A program made the translations under genes and the position numbers. A stretch of DNA of 10,474 nt from Burkholderiales bacterium (lineage in GTDB: Bacteria; Pseudomonadota; Gammaproteobacteria; Burkholderiales; Burkholderiaceae_E). This document shows, piece by piece, positions 5,794 through 10,474 of this stretch (position 1 is the first letter of the stretch; each line of letters opens with the position of its first letter). The stretch spans positions 1 through 10,474 of the forward strand of contig JAIYAG010000352.1 of NCBI GenBank assembly GCA_027489195.1, given 5' to 3'. The notes beneath the pieces were generated by a model. It saw only the letters and a program-made list of their open reading frames with translations. It made no database searches and was not told the origin of the DNA.

Positions 5794-6927
5794 TCAGCCG
5801 TCCCGATCGATCACCTGATCGAGCACGCGGCGTCCGGCATCCTCGATGCGGAGCCGCACCGGCAGCATCTCGAAATCGTACCCCAACCACAGGTCGATCC
5901 TGGGGTCGTCCGTTCCGGGCCGCACGGGTCGTGCGAGGTGCAGGGCATGGATCGGACCGCCGGGCGCCATCAGCACGTCGGCGCCGACGACCACGAAACG
6001 CTCGCTCCGGACCTCCCGCATCGTCGCCACCGGCAGCTCGAACGCGAGGCCGGCGACGAAGCGCGCGGGCTCGGCCCGCACCAGCAGGCCGATCTGGTAG
6101 AAGACGCTCAGCCGGTCCTGGGTGCCCGCGGGCAACGGCACCGGCTCGCGGCCACCCGGCAGCAGGCGCCTGCCGTCGGGGTCGAAGTCGACGGCCCGTT
6201 CCGCGCGCTTGCCGCGCGTCTCGGCATAGCGCACCGGCTGCAGCCCGCCCGGCCCCAGGCGACCCGCGCTCGACTGCGTGAGCGTGCCGGAGTAGACGAG
6301 CGACAGCAGGCCCTCGGCCTCGCCATCGGTGCGCAGTTCGTAGCGCTCGCCGTCGTGGCTCAGTCGGTATTCGAGGCGCGCCACCGAGCGCCCCTCGGAG
6401 AACTCGCCCCAGTAGACCTTGAAGCGCTGGCGGCGCGAACCGGGCAGCGCGGGAAGCGGCACGGCGGGCTCGACGGCTGGCGGCGGCGCGGGCGCTTCGG
6501 CGACGGTCGGGGCAGGCGGCTCGGGCGCGGCCGCCGGCGGATCCTCGACCGCAGCGGGCGGATCGGCCGGCGGGGCGGCCGCCTGGGCGAGCGGCATCGG
6601 CTCGGGGGGCGCCTCGGCCGACCCGGAGGGCGTGTCCGCGGGCGGCCTCGGTGCCGGCACACGGGGCTGCGGGTTCGGGGCCGCCGCGCGACGCGGCGGC
6701 TTGGGCACCGGAGCCGGCGCCAGGGCCGGGGCGGCCGCCGGTGTGGGCGGCGCGGGCGGCGCCAGCAGCGCGACCTCGACCGTCCTGCCGGCGTCGGCCG
6801 GGCGCGGCGCCGCCGTCCCGAGCCGACCCGCCATGCCCGCGCCCACGAGCGCGTGCAGCGCGACCGACGCGGCGAGCAGCGCGACGGTCGCGCCCGCAGC
6901 ACGCGTGCGCTCGGCGATTCGGGTCAT
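5794..6927 (-). CDS. TonB-like proline-rich protein with DUF3108 domain
   Basis: A 377-residue predicted envelope protein. A single hydrophobic segment at about 12-33 after a short basic N-terminus should anchor it in the inner membrane or act as a signal. Residues about 56-163 are a Pro/Ala-rich stretch with P-K-P-P-R-R near 75-80, resembling the periplasm-spanning linkers of TonB. From about 168 (R-F-K-V-Y-W-G-E-F) to the end is a DUF3108 domain, a beta-rich periplasmic domain of unknown function frequent in proteobacteria. V-Y-S-G-T-L-T-Q-S-S-A-G at 211-222 and the later L-G-Y-D-F-E-M-L-P-V-R-L-R-I (348-361) support that call. An AGGAT sequence lies upstream of the ATG. It is first in the operon with the DUF2237 and gloC genes; a functional link to them is not evident. 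Confidence 0.85.
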   Translation of the reverse strand: MTRIAERTRAAGATVALLAASVALHALVGAGMAGRLGTAAPRPADAGRTVEVALLAPPAPPTPAAAPALAPAPVPKPPRRAAAPNPQPRVPAPRPPADTPSGSAEAPPEPMPLAQAAAPPADPPAAVEDPPAAAPEPPAPTVAEAPAPPPAVEPAVPLPALPGSRRQRFKVYWGEFSEGRSVARLEYRLSHDGERYELRTDGEAEGLLSLVYSGTLTQSSAGRLGPGGLQPVRYAETRGKRAERAVDFDPDGRRLLPGGREPVPLPAGTQDRLSVFYQIGLLVRAEPARFVAGLAFELPVATMREVRSERFVVVGADVLMAPGGPIHALHLARPVRPGTDDPRIDLWLGYDFEMLPVRLRIEDAGRRVLDQVIDRDG

Positions 6928-7100
6928 CGGATCATCCTAACGCACGGCTCCGGCCCCTTGCCGCCCCTCGATCGGAAGTGTTGCCGACCTTTACACCGGC
7001 CTTCGGCGTCATGGCCGACGCCGCACGGCCTTGCCTTGCAGATCAGGCACTTGGCGAGTCGCCGCGCCCCCGGCACGCGAATTGCTCCCCGTGCCCCGTC
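6928..7100. other. Divergent intergenic region, probable promoters both ways
   Basis: These 173 bases separate the leftward DUF3108 operon from the rightward HExxH-amidase pair, so promoters for both should lie here. On the minus strand, TTAGGATGAT ends close to the DUF3108 ATG. TAGGAT could be a -10 box placing transcription almost at the ATG, or its AGGAT could be the ribosome site; sequence alone cannot tell. On the plus strand, TTGCCG at 6981 resembles a -35 but lacks a matching -10. I see no operator palindrome. Confidence 0.4.
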
Positions 7101-7589
7101 ATGAGATTCTCGATCGAACGGCTGTGGAGGGTGGTACCGGTTCCGGTGATCGTGCTGGACCGGATGCCGGGGCGCCTCGTCGGTCTGAGCATGGGCCTGT
7201 TCGTGGTCCTGCGGGCCGATTACGCGCGCGACCGCCCGACCATGGTCCACGAGCTCGAGCACTGCAAGCAGTTCTGGCGCGGGGGCGCAGTGCTGCACAT
7301 GCTGCGCTACTACGCGAGCCGGGCGTACCGCCTGCGGGTCGAGGTCGAGGCGTTCCGCGCCGAGCTCGACGCCTGCGAGGCCGACGAGCGCGCCGCGCGA
7401 CTCGACGACGCGTCCCGTGCGCTGGCCACCGGCTACCATATCGGGCTCGACGTCTCCTCGTGCCGAAGGCTCCTCACGTGCTCCCACCCATTCGACGCCT
7501 TCTGGCCGACTTCGCCGCGGGCCGCAGCACGCCCGTCGACCTCCTCGCCCGCTGTCATGGCGAGATCGACCGAACCGACGGAGTCCTGA
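7101..7589 (+). CDS. Small putative metallopeptidase-like protein with HExxH motif
   Basis: A 162-residue protein with V-H50-E51-L-E-H54, the zinc-binding and catalytic signature of zincin metallopeptidases. Downstream glutamates in R-V-E81-V-E83-A-F could supply the third ligand, as in gluzincins. The arrangement H-E-x-x-H, then Q-F-W-R-x-G, a Y-Y-A-S segment and E-x-E-A-F recalls small bacterial and phage HExxH proteins whose role is unknown. A moderately hydrophobic N-terminal stretch (11-37) precedes it. The recognisable domain seems to end near L-L at 124-125. The last 37 or so residues overlap the amidase gene in another frame and look non-native, as if the original stop codon was lost. 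ATG 7101 has no clear ribosome site; in-frame GTG 7146 and ATG 7164 are alternatives. Confidence 0.65.
   Translation: MRFSIERLWRVVPVPVIVLDRMPGRLVGLSMGLFVVLRADYARDRPTMVHELEHCKQFWRGGAVLHMLRYYASRAYRLRVEVEAFRAELDACEADERAARLDDASRALATGYHIGLDVSSCRRLLTCSHPFDAFWPTSPRAAARPSTSSPAVMARSTEPTES
7465..7469 (+). promoter_or_regulatory. Ribosome binding site favouring GTG 7478 for the amidase
   Basis: GAAGG lies eight bases before GTG 7478, inside the upstream gene. The earlier in-frame GTG at 7460 has no purine-rich run at the right distance, so 7478 is preferred. Confidence 0.45.
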
Positions 7590-8878
7590 ACGCGCTGCCC
7601 ACGCGCCGCGACCGGGCGGCGTGCGTCGCCGAGGCCGAGCACGCGGGCAGCGCGATCGCGGCGGGCGAACCGGTCGGCCTGCTCGCCGGCCTGCCCTACG
7701 TCGCCAAGGACATCTTCGACACCGCCGGTCTGCGCACCACCCTCGGCTCGCCGATCTTCGCGGACCGGGTGCCCGAGACCGATGCGCCCGGCGTGCGTCG
7801 CCTGCGCGAGGCCGGTGCGATCCTGATCGCGAAGTCGAACACGCCGGAGTTCGCGGCCGGCTCGCAGACCTTCAATCCGGTGCTCGGCGCCACGCGCAAT
7901 CCCCACGACACGACGCGCACCGTCGGCGGGTCCTCGGGCGGCGCGGCCGCGGCGCTCGCCGCCGGGATGACGGTCGTCGCCGACGGCTCCGACCTGGCGG
8001 CCAGCCTGCGCAATCCGGCGAGCTTCTGCGGCGTCGTCGGCATGCGGCCCTCCACGCGGCTCGACCCGACGCTGACCGACGGGCCGAACGGCTTCGACCT
8101 GATGTCGACGATCGGGCCGCTCGCCCGCAGCGTCGACGACTGCCGGATCGTGCACTCGGCGCTGTTCGAGCCGGCGGCGCATCGCCCGCTCGAGGCCTGG
8201 CTCGCCCACCTCGAGGCGCGCCGCACGCCGCGCAACGCGCGCGGACTGCGCCTGGCCTGGTCGGCCGACCTCGGCGGCGTGCCGCTCGCCGCGCCGGTCC
8301 GCGAGGCCTTCCTGCGCGGCATCGACGCCCTGCGCGAGGCCGGCGCGACGCTGGTGGAGACACATCCCGACTTCAGCGGCGCGGACGAGTCGTTCATGAC
8401 GCTGCGCGGCCTGTACTTCGTCGAATGGCTGGGCGAGCTCTACGGCACCGAGCGGGCCCGGATGAAGGACACCGTCGTCTGGAACATCGAGCAGGGCATG
8501 GCGCTCGACGCCACCGCCATCGCCCGCGCGCAGCGCCTGCGCAGCGCCGTGTTCCGGCGCGTCGCGGCCTTCATGGCCGACGTCGACGCCTTCCTGCTGC
8601 CGACGGTGCAGGTGCTGCCCTTCCCGCTCGATGTGCCGTTCCCGACCGAGGTCGACGGCGTGCCGCTGGTGAACTACATCGACTGGCTCAAGACCTGCTA
8701 CTGGATCAGCGCGAGCGGACACCCGGCCGTGTCGGTGCCCTGCGGCCGGGCCCGAGACGGCGCGAGCGCGCCGCTGCCGGTCGGCCTGCAGGTGGTCGGA
8801 CGCTGGAACGGCGACGCGTCGCTGCTCGACGTCGCCGAGGGCATCGAGACGGTGCTCGCCCCGCTCAACGCGAGCTGA
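7478..8878 (+). CDS. Amidase signature family hydrolase
   Basis: A 466-residue amidase signature enzyme, cytoplasmic, hydrolysing an amide to acid and ammonia or amine. The Ser-cisSer-Lys triad is visible: Lys77 in Y-V-A-K-D-I, cis-Ser152 in V-G-G-S-S-G-G, and nucleophile Ser176 in D-L-A-A-S-L-R-N-P-A. The 75- and 24-residue spacings equal those I recall for fatty acid amide hydrolase (Lys142, Ser217, Ser241). F-C-G-V-V-G-M-R-P-S follows, and a C-terminal P-V-G-L-Q-V-V-G segment closes the fold. The oxyanion strand has Ala-Ala just before the nucleophile where most members have Gly-Gly. Substrate is not predictable. It lacks evidence of being GatA: no gatB or gatC is nearby and glnS is present. 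The N-terminus overlaps the upstream HExxH gene by 112 bases; GTG 7460 is an alternative start adding six residues. Confidence 0.92.
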   Translation: MLPPIRRLLADFAAGRSTPVDLLARCHGEIDRTDGVLNALPTRRDRAACVAEAEHAGSAIAAGEPVGLLAGLPYVAKDIFDTAGLRTTLGSPIFADRVPETDAPGVRRLREAGAILIAKSNTPEFAAGSQTFNPVLGATRNPHDTTRTVGGSSGGAAAALAAGMTVVADGSDLAASLRNPASFCGVVGMRPSTRLDPTLTDGPNGFDLMSTIGPLARSVDDCRIVHSALFEPAAHRPLEAWLAHLEARRTPRNARGLRLAWSADLGGVPLAAPVREAFLRGIDALREAGATLVETHPDFSGADESFMTLRGLYFVEWLGELYGTERARMKDTVVWNIEQGMALDATAIARAQRLRSAVFRRVAAFMADVDAFLLPTVQVLPFPLDVPFPTEVDGVPLVNYIDWLKTCYWISASGHPAVSVPCGRARDGASAPLPVGLQVVGRWNGDASLLDVAEGIETVLAPLNAS

Positions 8879-8892
8879 ACGCGCGCCGGGGC

Positions 8893-8918
8893 GCGGCGCT
8901 CCCGGACCGGGGCGCCGC
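8893..8918. terminator. Hairpin between convergent amidase and TPM genes, possible bidirectional terminator
   Basis: GCGGCGC (8893-8899) pairs with GCGCCGC (8912-8918). After one unpaired T, CCC (8901-8903) pairs with GGG (8909-8911) around GGACC, for ten base pairs in all. It sits in the 53-base gap between two convergent stop codons, where a shared terminator is expected. No T-tract is present on either strand, so termination efficiency is uncertain. Confidence 0.45.
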
Positions 8919-8931
8919 CCTGACGGCTGCG

Positions 8932-9444
8932 TCACAGCACGAGCGGCGCGTTCGGCAGTTCGTCGGCGTTGCTGCGGCCATCGGCGGGATACGCGAGCGC
9001 GAGCGCGTCGTTGAGCGTCGCCAGACAGGCGACGGCGCCCTCGACCGGCTGGCCGCTGCGGCATCCATCGGCGAGCTGGGCACAGGCCCGCTCCCAGACG
9101 GCCGCATCGATCGTGCGCCGGGCACCGCGGTCCGCGACGATCTCGACCGCACGGTCGGCCCACAGCAGGTAGACCAGCACGCCGTTGTCTTCCTCGGTGT
9201 CCCAGATCCGGAAACGGGAGAACACCTCGAGCGCGCGCTCGCGCGCCTGCATGCCGCGCCAGAGCTGACCGGTCTCGAGCGAGGACTCGACCGCGAAGCG
9301 CAGCTCCGCGCGATGGCGGCGCTCGCCGTCCGCGATGCGCTGCTCGATGCGTGCATAGGCACCGTCCGGGAAGGCGGCACGAACGTGCATCGGCCCGATC
9401 CACAGGTGGTGGAGCCAGCGGGCGAGGCCCGCGCGGCGGCTCAT
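8932..9444 (-). CDS. TPM domain protein, soluble short form (COG3762-like)
   Basis: A 170-residue protein of the TPM (TLP18.3/Psb32/MOLO-1) superfamily, short soluble branch. The conserved core is seen as R-x-E-L-R-F-A-V-E (45-53), W-R-G-M-x-A-R-E-R-A-L-E-V-F (62-75), W-D-T-E-E-D-N-G-V-L-V-Y (80-91) and A-V-E-I-V-A-D-R-G (98-106). This order is typical of the second TPM gene in proteobacterial lemA-TPM-TPM clusters. It has no signal peptide or transmembrane segment. The biochemical role is unknown; other TPM proteins are linked to phosphatase activity or membrane-protein maintenance, and that cannot be transferred with confidence. It lies 36 bases after the larger TPM gene and is probably co-transcribed. 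The ribosome site is weak (a G-rich run). Confidence 0.85.
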   Translation of the reverse strand: MSRRAGLARWLHHLWIGPMHVRAAFPDGAYARIEQRIADGERRHRAELRFAVESSLETGQLWRGMQARERALEVFSRFRIWDTEEDNGVLVYLLWADRAVEIVADRGARRTIDAAVWERACAQLADGCRSGQPVEGAVACLATLNDALALAYPADGRSNADELPNAPLVL

Positions 9445-9480
9445 GCCCGCCCCCGTCCGGCGCGGTCCGCGCGCCTGTCG

Positions 9481-10455
9481 TCACCAGTCACCGGACGCCC
9501 CTCCGCCGCCGAAGCCGCCGCCACCACCGCCGAACCCCCCGCCGCCACCGAAGCCGCCGCCACCGCCCCCGCCGCCGCCCCATCCCGAGCCCGGCAGGAA
9601 GATGGGCGCATCGCCGATGGTGCGGCGCCCGACCCGGTGCAGGCGTCCGCCCGGCCCGCCGCCGCCGCGCCCGCCCATGACCATCACCAGCAGGCCGACA
9701 CCGACGCCGACCACCGCGCCCAGCCCGAGCGATGCCAGCCCGAGCGTGGCGGTGACGCCCGCCCCGCCGCCGCCGACGGCCGCACCGAGGACACGGCCGG
9801 CCGCGCGCGAGACCATCAGGCCGACGAAGAACGACAGGACCACCGCCGGCAGCAGCTCGAACTGCGGCTCGGCCTCCTGGCCCTGCTGCCAGGGCACCGG
9901 CAGGTCCTCGCCGGCGATGCGCTTCGAGAGGTCCGCGACCGCGGCATGCAGGCCGCCTGCGAAGTCGCCGGTCCGGAACCGCGGCCCGATCGCCTCGGAG
10001 ATGATGCGCTTGGCGACCGCATCGGGGATCGCGCCCTCGAGCCCGTAGCCGACCTCGATGCGCACCTTGCGGTCGTTCTTGGCGACCAGCACGAGCACGC
10101 CGTCGTCGATCGCGCCGGCCTTGCGGTCGCCGGTGTCGCGCTGCGCGCGCTCGCGTCCCCGGCCCAGCTTCCAGGCCTCGGCGACGCGGATGCTGAACGC
10201 CTCGATGGCTTCGGGCTGCGTCGTCGGCACCATCAGGATCGCGACCTGGGTGCCCTTGCGCGCCTCGAGGGCGGCCAGCTCGGCCTCGAGGCCAGCGCGC
10301 TGCTCGGCGCTCAGCGTCCCGGTGAGGTCGGTGACGCGGGCCGACAGGGCCGGCACCGGCACCAGCTGCTGCGCGGCTGCGGGCGGGACGGCCGTGAACA
10401 GCCCCAGCAGCACCGACAGCGCGAGCAGCGCCGCGAGCAGGCCACGGCGCAGCAT
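9481..10455 (-). CDS. Exported TPM domain membrane protein with glycine-rich C-terminus (COG1512/YgcG-like)
   Basis: A 324-residue protein. Residues 1-28 are a signal peptide ending A-A-A before Gln29. The TPM domain spans about 37-185, with V-T-D-L-T-G-T-L-S at 41-49, D-D-G-V-L-V-L-V-A at 117-125, V-R-I-E-V-G-Y-G-L-E-G at 131-141 and the family's I-P-D after it. Hydrophobic segments at about 201-217 and 228-260 anchor it in the inner membrane with the TPM domain outside. The C-terminus from 293 is almost pure glycine broken by Phe, ending A-S-G-D-W, a tail common in this family. It is usually encoded next to lemA, which would lie just beyond the right edge and is not visible here. Function is unproven. 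The start at 10455 is 20 bases from the window end; no strong ribosome site is seen. Confidence 0.92.
   Translation of the reverse strand: MLRRGLLAALLALSVLLGLFTAVPPAAAQQLVPVPALSARVTDLTGTLSAEQRAGLEAELAALEARKGTQVAILMVPTTQPEAIEAFSIRVAEAWKLGRGRERAQRDTGDRKAGAIDDGVLVLVAKNDRKVRIEVGYGLEGAIPDAVAKRIISEAIGPRFRTGDFAGGLHAAVADLSKRIAGEDLPVPWQQGQEAEPQFELLPAVVLSFFVGLMVSRAAGRVLGAAVGGGGAGVTATLGLASLGLGAVVGVGVGLLVMVMGGRGGGGPGGRLHRVGRRTIGDAPIFLPGSGWGGGGGGGGGFGGGGGFGGGGGGFGGGGASGDW
9499..9579 (-). repeat. Glycine-rich low-complexity tract encoding the TPM protein tail
   Basis: About 27 consecutive codons (residues 293-319) encode glycine interrupted by three phenylalanines, giving irregular F-G(4-6) units. At the DNA level it is a run of GGC/GGT/GGG codons, prone to slippage or length variation in multiples of three. 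Such tails are normal for exported TPM proteins. Confidence 0.8.
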
Positions 10456-10474
10456 GGTCGCCCGCAGCCCGGTC

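Noticed and set aside
4948..7104. A 718-residue plus-strand frame across gloC, DUF2237 and DUF3108
   Set aside because: It is antisense to three supported genes and shows only low-complexity Arg/Gly/Ala sequence.
7031..7477. Long N-terminal extension of the amidase
   Set aside because: Residues before GTG 7460/7478 are an out-of-frame reading of the HExxH gene; amidase similarity begins just after 7478.
7433..9484. A 683-residue minus-strand frame opposite the amidase
   Set aside because: Antisense shadow; the amidase has a complete catalytic triad.
9499..9579. Short tandem DNA repeat that might be a CRISPR or VNTR locus
   Set aside because: It has no spacers or constant unit and is explained by glycine codons.
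9443..10048. Plus-strand Pro-rich 201-residue frame, possible proline-rich protein
   Set aside because: It is the complement of the glycine-rich tail and membrane region of the TPM protein.

Overview
The window is a GC-rich, gene-dense stretch of bacterial chromosome. The style is that of a high-GC betaproteobacterium, probably in or near the Burkholderiales. The pointers are the GlnRS with a spacer before its catalytic core, a small FKBP directly upstream, a DUF3108 protein with a proline-rich N-terminus, and a pair of TPM-domain genes. This placement is inferred from protein style and not from a marker comparison. I see no tRNA, rRNA, CRISPR array, insertion sequence or phage gene. No gap between genes exceeds about 175 bases.

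Layout: (1) 1-131, the 3' end of an FKBP-type peptidyl-prolyl isomerase gene. (2) 230-2056 (+), glutaminyl-tRNA synthetase glnS. (3) 2187-4710 (+), a tightly overlapping three-gene unit: an exported protein with two YdhR/ABM-like repeats, an ECF-type sigma factor with a cysteine-bearing C-terminal extension, and an alpha/beta hydrolase. The first junction is an ATGA overlap and the second is probably a TTGA overlap. (4) 6927-4707 (-), an opposing operon: a TonB-like proline-rich DUF3108 protein, a DUF2237 protein and a YcbL/GloC-type metallo-beta-lactamase-fold hydrolase. Units 3 and 4 meet tail to tail, and their two stop codons share one CTAG palindrome. (5) 7101-8878 (+), a small HExxH putative metallopeptidase whose frame runs about 110 bases into a following amidase gene. 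(6) 10455-8932 (-), an exported TPM-domain protein with a glycine-rich tail, then a second, soluble TPM protein.

Most genes are housekeeping or of a known family. The part most worth following is unit 3, where an ECF sigma factor with no recognisable anti-sigma gene is translationally locked between an exported double-ABM protein and a hydrolase. Translational overlaps and the lack of spacer suggest a streamlined genome region. Long antisense frames opposite glnS and the sigma and amidase genes are shadows of high-GC coding sequence.
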